Shown: positions 25,562 to 32,537, numbered from the stretch's first letter. The stretch is DNA of 32,546 nt from an uncultured Bacilli bacterium (GCA_934148875.1 CAKPDJ010000013.1:1-32546); one strand, 5' to 3'. A program made the numbers and translations. The notes: generated by a model not told the origin, from the sequence alone.

Positions 25562-25590
25562 AAGTAAGTATGGTACTTACTTTTTTCTTT
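25562..25590 (+). terminator. Intrinsic terminator of nusB-xseA-xseB
   Basis: Perfect nine-base stem AAGTAAGTA (25562-25570) / TACTTACTT (25574-25582), three-base loop, then T-rich tract. Confidence 0.88.
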
Positions 25591-25610
25591 TACCATAAAT
25601 GTGGTACAAT

Positions 25611-25802
25611 AAAATTATAGAATGAAGGCGTATCATAATAGAATAATAATATATATTATGAAATACTGTTATCAAAATTGTATGAAAAAAGTATAATATG
25701 CCTATTCTTCAATTATTAATTTGTATTAACTGATATTATGTTTAAAAAATAAAACTGGTAATTTGAAAATTACTGTATTAAAAATGAAATAGGGTAGTGA
25801 TT
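25611..25802 (+). ncRNA. Candidate structured RNA or leader upstream of the GNAT_C-like gene
   Basis: Non-coding stretch of about 190 bases with no ORF of note. A closing helix pairs GAAT..AGGCGTAT (25620-25633, two-base bulge) with ATATGCCT.ATTC (25696-25707). Directly stacked inside is CATAATA (25634-25640) / TATTATG (25654-25660), and a weaker ATAC/GTAT pair follows (25663-25666 / 25680-25683), giving a possible three-way junction. A separate hairpin GTAATTT/AAATTAC lies further down (about 25757-25773). In such AT-rich DNA chance pairing is common, but the GC-containing closing helix stands out. TACAAT at 25605-25610 could be its -10. It matches no riboswitch class I know. Confidence 0.3.
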
Positions 25803-26654
25803 ATGATGAGAGAAAAAATAAAAGAATGTTTACAGTTTTACCAGATTACAGATAATTCTTATTTAGAAAAGTGTTATTTGTGTTATGATGAGTTGGTAAC
25901 AAATCCTACTGTTTATGAAAAATTTATCTATTTATATGATGTCTTATATAATAATCCATTTGATAATTTACGAAAATTATGGAAAAAGAAGACTATAGAT
26001 GAATTATTTGGCACTTATGTTAATCCTTTTACCACTAATCTTTTATTACTACTTGGTGCTACTGTTCATCAAGAAAACATGAAAAAAATAGGTTTTGAAC
26101 AGCAACAAATAGATAAACATGTGTTTAGAGTCAGAGAATGTCTTTTAAAAGATATTTATGAAAGGGGATATTCTGGTATTCGAGTATCTCAATTATTATG
26201 GGGAGTTTATTTTATTAATGTTAAATTAATAGAAATAGGTAGACTTCAATATGAATATGTAAATTATTCTGCTATCAAAATTCACATTCCAGCTGGTTCA
26301 AAATTGGATAATAATGAAGTTATATCATCTTTAAAAATTTCTTATAGAGAACTCAAAAAATATTTTTTAATAAATGACTTTAAATATTACTGTGATTCTT
26401 GGCTATTAAGCAGTGAAGTTCATTCGTTGTTGAACTCAAACTCTAATATTTATCAGTTTTATCAGTTATTTTGGGTTGAAGATGGAGAAAATTGTATTTC
26501 TGATATTTTAAATTTTCTTTATCATAAGAATGAAATGGTTGATTATACTACTTTGCAAGAGAATACTTATCTTCAAAAAAAGATAAAACAGGAGCTTATA
26601 AACGGTACTATTTTTCATTTGGGACTTGGTATTTTGAAAGATGATATCATTTAA
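25803..26654 (+). CDS. GNAT_C / DUF5596-like acyltransferase-domain protein
   Basis: 284 residues from ATG 25803 (AGGG eight bases upstream; the in-frame GTG at 25797 is less likely). The C-terminal half has the pattern of the acyltransferase C-terminal family: LIEIGRLQYEYVNY (about 138-151), IKIHIPAGSKLDNNEVISSLK, then YYCDSWLLSSEVHSLLNSNSNIYQFYQLF. The N-terminal helical part corresponds to the companion N-terminal domain. Substrate and reaction are not established for these proteins. It stands alone between the putative structured leader and spoIVB. Assignment is by motif recall; a catalytic site cannot be confirmed from sequence alone. Confidence 0.65.
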   Translation: MMREKIKECLQFYQITDNSYLEKCYLCYDELVTNPTVYEKFIYLYDVLYNNPFDNLRKLWKKKTIDELFGTYVNPFTTNLLLLLGATVHQENMKKIGFEQQQIDKHVFRVRECLLKDIYERGYSGIRVSQLLWGVYFINVKLIEIGRLQYEYVNYSAIKIHIPAGSKLDNNEVISSLKISYRELKKYFLINDFKYYCDSWLLSSEVHSLLNSNSNIYQFYQLFWVEDGENCISDILNFLYHKNEMVDYTTLQENTYLQKKIKQELINGTIFHLGLGILKDDII

Positions 26655-26698
26655 AAAATCTTCCATTTTTTTCATGATATATATTTTTTTTAATGTTA

Positions 26699-26705
26699 CA
26701 TAATA
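26699..26705 (+). promoter_or_regulatory. Possible forespore sigma (F/G) -10 element before spoIVB
   Basis: CATAATA fits the -10 consensus of forespore sigma factors (CATWMTA) and lies 35 bases before the spoIVB start. The -35 region (TGATATA near 26675-26681) fits the expected GHATR type poorly. Bacillus spoIVB is read from forespore promoters, so the location is sensible, but the call rests mainly on seven bases. Confidence 0.35.
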
Positions 26706-26739
26706 CTAATGTAGTCAATTTTTAAAAGGAGTTGATTTT

Positions 26740-27735
26740 ATGAATTTTAAAAAGAAACTACTAATTCTCCCTTTTCTTCTTTTAACTTTAGCTCCATCTA
26801 TAGTATTTGCTTATTCTGATAAAATTATACTTGGTGGAGATAATATTGGAATTAAAATTAATTCTAAAAATGTTATGGTAGTTGGTTTTTATAAGGTAGA
26901 AGATAGTTATATCGGCGAAGATGCAGGATTAAAAGTAGGTGATTTAATTACCAAAATAAATGGTAGGGAAGTATCTTCTATCGATGAAATGATTTCTATA
27001 ATTAATAATGAAAAAGAGAAGGAAAAACTTGATATTACATTTGAACGTAATAATAAAGTAATGTCTACTGTGCTCGAATTAAAAAAAGATAGTAATGGAG
27101 TTTATAAAACCGGCCTTTATGTTAAAGACCAAATAAATGGTATTGGTACTTTAACATATATTGATCCTAATACTAAGATTTTTGGCGCTTTAGGTCATGA
27201 AATTATTGAGAAGGCTACAATGTTAAAAGTGGAAATTAAAGATGGTACAATTTTTAAATCGGAAGTAACAGGAATTAACCCAAGTACCAATGGTTCTCCA
27301 GGTTCAAAAGAAGCTAAATTTTATAGCAATGATGTTTATGGAACAATTAAGGATAATCATGAAAGTGGTATTTTTGGAGTTTATTCAGATGATTTTCCTA
27401 ATAATGACGTGATCGAGGTTGAGGAACCAGACAATGTTAAATTAGGAAGTGCAAAAATACGTACCGTTATTTCTGGTAACATTTTAAAGAACTATGATAT
27501 TGAAATTATTAATATTGATAAGTCTAATACTACAAAAAATATTTTATTTAAAATTACTGATAAGGATTTATTAAAATATACTGGTGGTGTAGTAGCTGGA
27601 ATGAGTGGTAGTCCCATAATTCAAAATGATAAAATAATAGGTGCTGTTACTCATGTTGTTGTTAATGAACCAGAAAAAGGTTATGGAATATTTATAACTA
27701 CCATGTTAAAAGAAGGGGATAAACAGAATGATTAA
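26740..27735 (+). CDS. spoIVB: SpoIVB serine peptidase
   Basis: Forespore-secreted peptidase that in Bacillus cleaves SpoIVFA and so triggers pro-sigma-K processing across the two spore membranes. 331 residues, shorter than the Bacillus protein (~425). An N-terminal hydrophobic signal/anchor (about 6-24), a PDZ domain (about 55-115, EDAGLKVGDLITKINGREV) and an S55 peptidase domain are in order. Catalytic signatures: H153 in FGALGHEI and S289 in AGMSGSPIIQND, followed by IIGAVTHVVVNEPEKGYGIF. AGGAG precedes the ATG. Its spoIVF/bofA/sigK partners are not in the window. Terminated by a hairpin that uses the last codons. Confidence 0.93.
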   Translation: MNFKKKLLILPFLLLTLAPSIVFAYSDKIILGGDNIGIKINSKNVMVVGFYKVEDSYIGEDAGLKVGDLITKINGREVSSIDEMISIINNEKEKEKLDITFERNNKVMSTVLELKKDSNGVYKTGLYVKDQINGIGTLTYIDPNTKIFGALGHEIIEKATMLKVEIKDGTIFKSEVTGINPSTNGSPGSKEAKFYSNDVYGTIKDNHESGIFGVYSDDFPNNDVIEVEEPDNVKLGSAKIRTVISGNILKNYDIEIINIDKSNTTKNILFKITDKDLLKYTGGVVAGMSGSPIIQNDKIIGAVTHVVVNEPEKGYGIFITTMLKEGDKQND

Positions 27736-27752
27736 TCATTCTGTCTTTTTTT
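27723..27752 (+). terminator. Intrinsic terminator of spoIVB
   Basis: Perfect inverted repeat ACAGAATGATT / AATCATTCTGT (27723-27744) then C and seven T. The stop codon 27733-27735 is at the apex. Confidence 0.88.
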
Positions 27753-27773
27753 AATATGTATGTATAGTGGTGG

Positions 27774-27779
27774 TATAAT
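27774..27779 (+). promoter_or_regulatory. Extended -10 promoter of the phospholipase C-like gene
   Basis: TGGTATAAT with TG at 27771-27772, 20 bases before ATG 27800, followed by AGGAGG; no recognisable -35. Confidence 0.5.
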
Positions 27780-27799
27780 AAAAATAGGAGGTATATTAT

Positions 27800-28423
27800 A
27801 TGGCTAGTTCTATAATTCATATGTGTGTAGCTAAAGAAATTAATAAAGCACTAAAAATTAAGGATTTGAATATGCTATTATTAGGTTCTATTGCCCCAGA
27901 TATTAGTAAACATATTGGCGAAAATAAAATTAAAAGCCATTTTTTAACTGATGGTGTTAGTATAGATGTTGAGGCATTCTTAAATAAATATAATAATCAG
28001 TTACATAATCCTTTTATAATGGGATATTATATTCATTTATATACTGATTTGCTGTGGAATAAGTATTTTATTACAGAAATAGTTGAGAATGAAACTATTC
28101 ATCTTTTAAATGGCAAAAACATTAATAAGGATCCTGCGTTATATACAGAATTGATTTATAATGATTATACCAATTTAAACATACAATTAATTGATGAATA
28201 TGGTTTAGATTTATCACTGTTTTATAATGATGCTGTAGTGCCAAATATAGAAATGTCAGAAATTCCTATTTCTAAATTACCTATTTTAATTGATTATACA
28301 GGAATTATTATTCAAAATACTAAAGAAAATAAAGCATATACTTTTGATTTAGAGCAAATAAAAACTTTTATTAAGACATCATCACATTTAATTATTGCTG
28401 CTATCAAGGAAAATTTAGGTTAA
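27800..28423 (+). CDS. Zinc-dependent phospholipase C-like protein
   Basis: 207 residues. The layout of conserved His and Asp fits the zinc-dependent phospholipase C/S1-P1 nuclease-like fold seen in many uncharacterised Clostridia and Bacilli proteins: SSIIHMCVAKEI (His7), GSIAPDISKH (Asp34, His38), KSHF (His47), NQLHNPFIMGYYIHLYTD (His68, His78, Asp82). No signal peptide is visible, so unlike secreted toxins of the family it is probably cytoplasmic. The substrate is unknown. AGGAGG is the ribosome binding site and the gene has its own promoter. No clear terminator follows. Confidence 0.7.
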   Translation: MASSIIHMCVAKEINKALKIKDLNMLLLGSIAPDISKHIGENKIKSHFLTDGVSIDVEAFLNKYNNQLHNPFIMGYYIHLYTDLLWNKYFITEIVENETIHLLNGKNINKDPALYTELIYNDYTNLNIQLIDEYGLDLSLFYNDAVVPNIEMSEIPISKLPILIDYTGIIIQNTKENKAYTFDLEQIKTFIKTSSHLIIAAIKENLG

Positions 28424-28480
28424 TAAGTTTACTTTTTTTGGTACTTATGTTATTATTTAAAATATGGAGGAGTAGATAAA

Positions 28481-28801
28481 ATGGATAATCAAACAGATAT
28501 TAAAACACAAACTTATACAGTTGAAGGCAATAAAAAGAAGAAAAAGAAAATAGGAAAGATTATTTTTAATATTATTACTAGTCTTTTGTTTATTGTGATA
28601 ATACTAGAAATTATTGTTGGTGTTGTTAACATGAATCGTATTAGTAATGATGAGGAACCAGTTTGGTATTTAAATAAGACTACTAATGAAACTGAATTGA
28701 AAACAGAAACTGTATATAATTTAGGATTATATAAAATAGTTAAAACTGATACTTCTAAAAAAACTAAAATAACTTTAAAACCATTTTTTATAGGAGATTA
28801 A
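28481..28801 (+). CDS. Small single-pass membrane protein, unknown
   Basis: 106 residues. A Lys-rich stretch (KKKKKKIGK, about 18-26) precedes one hydrophobic helix (about 27-48, IIFNIITSLLFIVIILEIIVG). The rest (about 58 residues) would lie outside by the positive-inside rule. The C-terminal part (EEPVWYLNKTTNETELKTETVYNLGLYKIVKTD) resembles no family I know. The ribosome binding site is GGAGGAG. The next gene starts one base after its stop codon and encodes another single-pass protein, so the two are probably co-translated and may work together at the membrane. Confidence 0.65.
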   Translation: MDNQTDIKTQTYTVEGNKKKKKKIGKIIFNIITSLLFIVIILEIIVGVVNMNRISNDEEPVWYLNKTTNETELKTETVYNLGLYKIVKTDTSKKTKITLKPFFIGD

Positions 28802-28802
28802 T

Positions 28803-29183
28803 ATGAAGAAAAAAAATATGATATTTATAATAGCAGCTGCAGTATTAGTAATAATTATTGGTGTTGTTTGCATTATTTTATTCGGTAAGAAAGATAAGTC
28901 ATTGACTTTAGATCAAGCTTTAACTAATTATGGTAGTGATTTTTATGAAAATCATTATTATGCCAATATGAAAGATAAAAGTATTCTTGCAGATTATACA
29001 GAAAGTGGTCTTAATATTAGTATTAAAGCAGCTAAAGTAATATTACCATTAGATGAAAAAACAGAAAAGATATTTAATAAAAGTAAATGTAATGAAGAAG
29101 AAACAAAAATATTTTTCTTTCCTAGTGACCCTTATGGTGCTAAAGATTACAAAATAAAAGTTGAACTTTCTTGTGAAAAGTAG
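28803..29183 (+). CDS. Small membrane-anchored protein, unknown
   Basis: 126 residues. N-terminal basic MKKKN then a single hydrophobic helix (about 6-28), either an anchor or an uncleaved signal; no lipobox Cys in a convincing position (C23 lies inside the helix). The outer domain of ~95 residues has two Cys near the C-terminus (KSKCNEEET and ELSCEK) that could form a disulfide. Starts one base after the preceding membrane protein gene, with TAGGAG inside the end of that gene as ribosome binding site. Its last eight codons form the left arm of the terminator. No family recognised. Confidence 0.65.
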   Translation: MKKKNMIFIIAAAVLVIIIGVVCIILFGKKDKSLTLDQALTNYGSDFYENHYYANMKDKSILADYTESGLNISIKAAKVILPLDEKTEKIFNKSKCNEEETKIFFFPSDPYGAKDYKIKVELSCEK

Positions 29184-29197
29184 TTCAACTTTTTCTT
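29156..29197 (+). terminator. Intrinsic terminator of the small membrane protein pair
   Basis: Perfect 12-base stem AAAAGTTGAACT (29156-29167) / AGTTCAACTTTT (29182-29193). The loop can extend the stem further (TTC/GAA). The stop codon is included. Confidence 0.85.
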
Positions 29198-29201
29198 ATG
29201 C

Positions 29202-29241
29202 AAAAAAATAGGGCTATATATTTAAATAAAGCTCTATTTTT
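29202..29241. terminator. Terminator of the minus-strand membrane peptide gene, possibly bidirectional
   Basis: Stem AAAAATAGGGCT (29204-29215) / AGCTCTATTTTT (29230-29241) with one G-U pair. On the minus strand it ends in seven T. The stop codon of the minus-strand gene (29240-29242) overlaps the arm. Confidence 0.75.
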
Positions 29242-29332
29242 ATATAAATAATACTAATATACTTACAATAAATGATCCAATCATTATTAAGGCTAAAAAT
29301 AACGCCATTCCTTTTAATAATTTTTTATTCAT
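29240..29332 (-). CDS. 30-residue single-helix membrane peptide
   Basis: A short reading frame starting ATG at 29332 and ending TAA at 29240. The product begins MNKKLLKGM and then is almost wholly hydrophobic (ALFLALIMIGSFIVSILVLFI), one membrane helix. It is supported by a full set of signals: TATAAT with a TTTACT -35 at 17 bases upstream on the minus strand, ribosome binding site GAGGTG (29338-29343) five bases from the ATG, and a terminator directly after. The size and pattern recall the tiny DUF4044 membrane proteins of Bacilli, but I cannot confirm membership. It is transcribed against its neighbours. Possible roles include a membrane-protein modulator or toxin-like peptide; function unknown. 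Confidence 0.65.
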   Translation of the reverse strand: MNKKLLKGMALFLALIMIGSFIVSILVLFI

Positions 29333-29429
29333 GCTTACACCTCATAATCATTATAATAAAAAATATTCTAAAAGTAAATGTTTTAACATATTTTTAAAAA
29401 AAGTTAATATGATTAAATAGGTGATAATA

Positions 29430-30047
29430 ATGAATAAAATAATAAAAAGAGCTAAGAATAATGTTGTTAATCAAAAAAGAAAATACTTGTTTTTAACTAT
29501 CATTATGACTATTGGTATTATTAGTGGTATTATTTTTATATTTTTTATTTCTAAAGAGGACAAGTCTTTGGTTAAACAGGAGTTAGAGTTATTATTTAGT
29601 AATATTAAAGATAATAAACTTAATTATGGTAATTCTCTTATTAATAGCGTTAGTAGTAGTTTAGTTTATTTATCTATTATTTGGATACTTGGTGTTTCTA
29701 TTATTGGTATTCCTGTAGTTATTTTTATGCTGTTTCTAAAGGGATTTGTTTTTGGATTTAGTATTTCTAGTATAATAGCTAATTATGGCTTTAATGGTGT
29801 TATTTTGGGTTTTATAACGCAAATTCCTAGTAATTTAATCCTGTTGATAATATATTTATTAATGGGCTTTTATGCTATTAATTTTTCTATTCGTTTATTT
29901 CAAGTATTATTTTTTAAAAAAGAAGTTAATTTATCTTTTTATTTTAAAAGATATAATCAGATTGCACTAATTAGCTTAGGGTGTATTGTTATAGCAAGTT
30001 TGGCAGAAACATTTTTAATACCTTTTTTGGTTAAGTTTTTCTTGTAA
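29430..30047 (+). CDS. spoIIM: Stage II sporulation protein M
   Basis: Membrane protein of the engulfment peptidoglycan machinery (with SpoIID and SpoIIP), anchoring them at the septum in Bacillus. 205 residues from ATG 29430; AGGTGA precedes it, and the in-frame GTG 29421 is part of that site. One N-terminal helix (about 20-40), an outer loop with Lys/Asn, then a cluster of hydrophobic helices with IWILGVSIIGIPVVIFMLFLKG and FVFGFSISSIIANYG typical of SpoIIM. Length agrees with Bacillus (~215). spoIID and spoIIP are not in the window. Its stop codon overlaps the -35 of the mnmA promoter. Confidence 0.9.
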   Translation: MNKIIKRAKNNVVNQKRKYLFLTIIMTIGIISGIIFIFFISKEDKSLVKQELELLFSNIKDNKLNYGNSLINSVSSSLVYLSIIWILGVSIIGIPVVIFMLFLKGFVFGFSISSIIANYGFNGVILGFITQIPSNLILLIIYLLMGFYAINFSIRLFQVLFFKKEVNLSFYFKRYNQIALISLGCIVIASLAETFLIPFLVKFFL

Positions 30048-30070
30048 AGAGGCTGATATAATTCTATAAT
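30042..30070 (+). promoter_or_regulatory. Sigma-A type promoter of mnmA
   Basis: TTGTAA (30042-30047), 17-base spacer, TATAAT (30065-30070). The -35 includes the spoIIM stop codon. Same -35 and spacing as the ppaC promoter. Confidence 0.75.
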
Positions 30071-30097
30071 ATAAGTAGTCGAAATGGAGTAGGTAAT

Positions 30098-31204
30098 ATG
30101 AAAAAAGTAGTTATAGGTATGAGTGGTGGAGTTGATAGTAGTGTAAGTGCTATTCTTTTGAAACAGCAAGGTTATGAGGTAATTGGCTTATTTATGAGGA
30201 ACTGGGATACTTCTATTAATGGTGATATTTTAGGCAATCCTAATTTAGATAATAATATATGCCCTCAGGAACAAGATTATAATGATGCTCTAGCAGTATG
30301 TGAAAAAATAGGCATACCTCTTCATAGAATAGATTTTGTTAAAGAATATTGGGATAACGTATTTGAATATTTCTTAAAGGAATTAAAAGAGGGAAGGACA
30401 CCTAATCCAGATGTTATGTGTAATAAATATATTAAATTTGATTATTTTATAAGAGAGGCTAAGAGACTTGGCGCTGACTATATTGCTACTGGACATTATG
30501 CTAGAATTAAAGATGGGCAACTTTTAAGAGCGATTGATTTAAATAAAGATCAAACATATTTCTTATCTCAACTTTCTCATCAACAACTTGAAAATGTTTT
30601 GTTTCCAATTGGAGATTTAGAAAAACCTAAAGTAAGAAAAATTGCTGAAGAATATGGTTTGATTACTGCTAAAAAGAAGGATTCTACGGGTATTTGTTTT
30701 ATTGGAGAGAGAAATTTTAAAAATTTTTTAAAAAATTATTTACCAAATCAACCTGGGAAGATTGTTAATATTGAAACTAATGAAGTTATTGGTGAACATA
30801 TTGGACTAATGTATTACACAATAGGCCAAAGAAGAGGACTTGATGTTGGTGGAACATTAGATAGAATGTTTGTTGTTGGTAAAAATTTAAAAGATAATAT
30901 ACTTTATGTAGCTATTGGCGAAGATAATGAATATTTATATTCTGATAGTTGTATTATCGATACTGTAAATTTTAATAATGATGGTAGACCTAATAAGTGT
31001 ACTGCTAAATTTAGATATCGTGCTCCTGATTATCCGGTTGAACTTGAATATTTAGATGATGGGCAGATCTTAGTAAAGTATAGTCATATTAAATCGGTAA
31101 CGCCAGGCCAGGCTTGTGTGTTTTATCAAGACGATAAGTGTATTGGTGGTGGTATTATTAAAACAGTGTGTAAAGATAATAAAAAAATATGGTATATATT
31201 GTAA
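30098..31204 (+). CDS. mnmA: tRNA-specific 2-thiouridylase MnmA
   Basis: Adds sulfur to U34 of tRNA-Lys, -Glu and -Gln via an adenylated intermediate. 368 residues, normal length. The PP-loop ATP site is SGGVDSS (9-15). Catalytic cysteines are C108 in PDVMCNKYIKF and C200 in STGICFIGERNF, and GHYARI, DQTYFL and the C-terminal beta-barrel (YTIGQRRGLDVGG, KVTPGQACVFY-type SVTPGQACVF) are all present. GGAG is the ribosome binding site, 10 bases from the ATG. Monocistronic, between spoIIM and an HTH gene. The cysteine desulfurase that usually supplies sulfur is not in the window. Confidence 0.96.
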   Translation: MKKVVIGMSGGVDSSVSAILLKQQGYEVIGLFMRNWDTSINGDILGNPNLDNNICPQEQDYNDALAVCEKIGIPLHRIDFVKEYWDNVFEYFLKELKEGRTPNPDVMCNKYIKFDYFIREAKRLGADYIATGHYARIKDGQLLRAIDLNKDQTYFLSQLSHQQLENVLFPIGDLEKPKVRKIAEEYGLITAKKKDSTGICFIGERNFKNFLKNYLPNQPGKIVNIETNEVIGEHIGLMYYTIGQRRGLDVGGTLDRMFVVGKNLKDNILYVAIGEDNEYLYSDSCIIDTVNFNNDGRPNKCTAKFRYRAPDYPVELEYLDDGQILVKYSHIKSVTPGQACVFYQDDKCIGGGIIKTVCKDNKKIWYIL

Positions 31205-31225
31205 AATAAATGTAAACTTTACTAC

Positions 31226-31253
31226 TTGTATTTTTTAGTATATGTGATAGAAT
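31226..31253 (+). promoter_or_regulatory. Promoter of the HTH protein gene
   Basis: TTGTAT (31226-31231), 16-base spacer, TAGAAT (31248-31253), 21 bases before ATG 31274 with AGGAGG between. Confidence 0.55.
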
Positions 31254-31273
31254 TATATTAGGAGGTCATAGAT

Positions 31274-32041
31274 ATGCAAAATCTTAAAAAATTATTTTCA
31301 GAAGTTGGGATTTCTAAAGTTAGATTAGCAAAATATCTAGGTGTTTCTAGACAAATGCTTTATAATTATCTTGCAGAAGAAAATTTAGAAAATTGGCCTA
31401 AAGAAAAAGCAATGAAAGTTCTTTGCTTGTTAGGAGTAAAAGAAGTTAAGGATTTGGATTCTATTAAAATTGATGGTGAATATATAATTCAAGTTGAAAA
31501 TCGTTTGAATGATGGTGTAAAGGATAGTAGTGAGAAGTATAACTTAGCTGAATTAAAGGGACTAAATAAAAAGGAACAGGAACTGTTAACTGATTTAATT
31601 CAATTACTAAAAGAAAAAATGACTGATGATAAAACTAAAGAATCTTATAATAGTTTACGTTATTTATATTTCTTTTTACAATCTATGGATACAACTAAAG
31701 AGCTTAAATACATGTTAGCATATATAGCGAAGTCAATGGGTTTTGTTGACCATAGGGAATATGCATTTAATGAAGAAAAACAATTTATTTTTGAAAGTAT
31801 TATGTTCTCTGCTATGACATTATATAATGGCGGTGGTGCTTCTAAAAGCAAAATAGCAGAAACACATAAAAAGTTTGTTCAAGAAATTGAACATAAAAAA
31901 GAGGAAGTTCTTAGTAGGACTCAGGAGTTAAACACAGCTAAAGTTCAAGCATTAAAAGAACTTGGTTATACTGAAATAAATAATGAAAATGCTAAAGAAG
32001 TCCTTGATAAAATAGCAGAAATACAATCTAGAAAAGTGTAG
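31274..32041 (+). CDS. HTH-domain protein with C-terminal coiled coil, probable regulator
   Basis: 255 residues. The N-terminal ~60 residues hold an XRE/lambda-like HTH: ISKVRLAKYLGVSRQMLYNYL (recognition helix SRQMLYNYL, about 25-33). The middle is helical (LNKKEQELLTDLIQLLKEKM; SLRYLYFFLQSMDTTKELKYMLAYIAKSMGF). Residues ~195-250 are a charged coiled coil (HKKFVQEIEHKKEEVLSRTQELNTAKVQALKELGY). No effector domain is recognised; the middle and end may mediate dimer formation. It has its own promoter and terminator, so its own control or autoregulation is possible but not shown. Target genes are unknown. Confidence 0.7.
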   Translation: MQNLKKLFSEVGISKVRLAKYLGVSRQMLYNYLAEENLENWPKEKAMKVLCLLGVKEVKDLDSIKIDGEYIIQVENRLNDGVKDSSEKYNLAELKGLNKKEQELLTDLIQLLKEKMTDDKTKESYNSLRYLYFFLQSMDTTKELKYMLAYIAKSMGFVDHREYAFNEEKQFIFESIMFSAMTLYNGGGASKSKIAETHKKFVQEIEHKKEEVLSRTQELNTAKVQALKELGYTEINNENAKEVLDKIAEIQSRKV

Positions 32042-32045
32042 TATT

Positions 32046-32077
32046 AAGAATCAATAAAATGTTGGTTCTTTTGTTTT
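32046..32077 (+). terminator. Intrinsic terminator of the HTH gene
   Basis: Nine-base stem AAGAATCAA (32046-32054) / TTGGTTCTT (32062-32070) with one U-G pair, then TTGTTTT. Confidence 0.7.
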
Positions 32078-32277
32078 GGGCGAAATGTATGACCATAAAT
32101 TTGAACAAGTGGTGGAGGAAAGCAATAAATATATGTTAGATATGCTAATTCAAAAAATTATAGGTTTTATATAAAGGGATAAAAATTTATATAGTATTAA
32201 TCTTTTATTTATTTACCTTATTTGCTATAATTTTAGTAGAGTAGTAAATATAGTTAGAAAGGTTAGAGTAGTGTATA
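32078..32277. other. Intergenic stretch with no supported gene
   Basis: About 200 bases of A/T-rich sequence. A 29-codon frame (32085-32174) lacks a good ribosome binding site. TATAAT at 32226-32231 may be the -10 for the following small gene, leaving a leader of about 40 bases. Confidence 0.5.
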
Positions 32278-32454
32278 ATGCAATGGTTTGTTGACGCCAT
32301 GGTTTTTTTCTTTGAAAACATTCACATTTTTGCTTTAATTTTTACTGGTTTGGCATTAATTTATTGTATTTATGTTTTAAATATTGAAATTAAAGCAAGA
32401 TATTATTTAGCTATTAAAACTAGAATGTTAGAATTAGAAAAAACTAAAAAGTAA
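32278..32454 (+). CDS. 58-residue single-pass membrane protein
   Basis: Frame from ATG 32278 to TAA 32454. The product starts MQWFVDAMVFFFENIHIF, has a hydrophobic helix (about 14-35, containing ALIFTGLALIYCIYVL) and ends with a basic amphipathic helix (IEIKARYYLAIKTRMLELEKTKK), likely cytoplasmic. Support comes from a strong terminator starting at the last codon and an upstream TATAAT (32226-32231). The ribosome binding site is poor (AAAGG about 15 bases upstream), which lowers confidence in the exact start; a stop at 32269 prevents extension. No family recognised. Confidence 0.55.
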   Translation: MQWFVDAMVFFFENIHIFALIFTGLALIYCIYVLNIEIKARYYLAIKTRMLELEKTKK

Positions 32455-32475
32455 ATATCAAATTTACTTTTTTTT
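32449..32475 (+). terminator. Intrinsic terminator of the 58-residue membrane protein gene
   Basis: Stem AAGTAAAT (32449-32456) / ATTTACTT (32462-32469), five-base loop, T run to 32475. It includes the stop codon. Confidence 0.8.
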
Positions 32476-32511
32476 ATATATAAGGAAAGTGCGTTTGGAT
32501 TATTATTAAAT

Positions 32512-32537
32512 AAAAAAGCCTCAATAGAATTAAGACT
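32512..32537 (-). terminator. Possible minus-strand terminator at the right edge
   Basis: Read on the minus strand: AGTCTTA, seven-base loop, TGAGGCT (seven pairs, two G-U), then six T. It suggests a minus-strand gene ending just beyond the window. Confidence 0.4.

Noticed and set aside
31209..31222. Terminator of mnmA around the short palindrome GTAAACTTTAC
   Set aside because: The palindrome is short with almost no loop and is not followed by a T run.
32085..32174. 29-codon frame (MYDHKFEQVVEES...)
   Set aside because: No proper ribosome binding site, no promoter directly upstream and no terminator after it; amino-acid content gives no clear feature. Too short to support.
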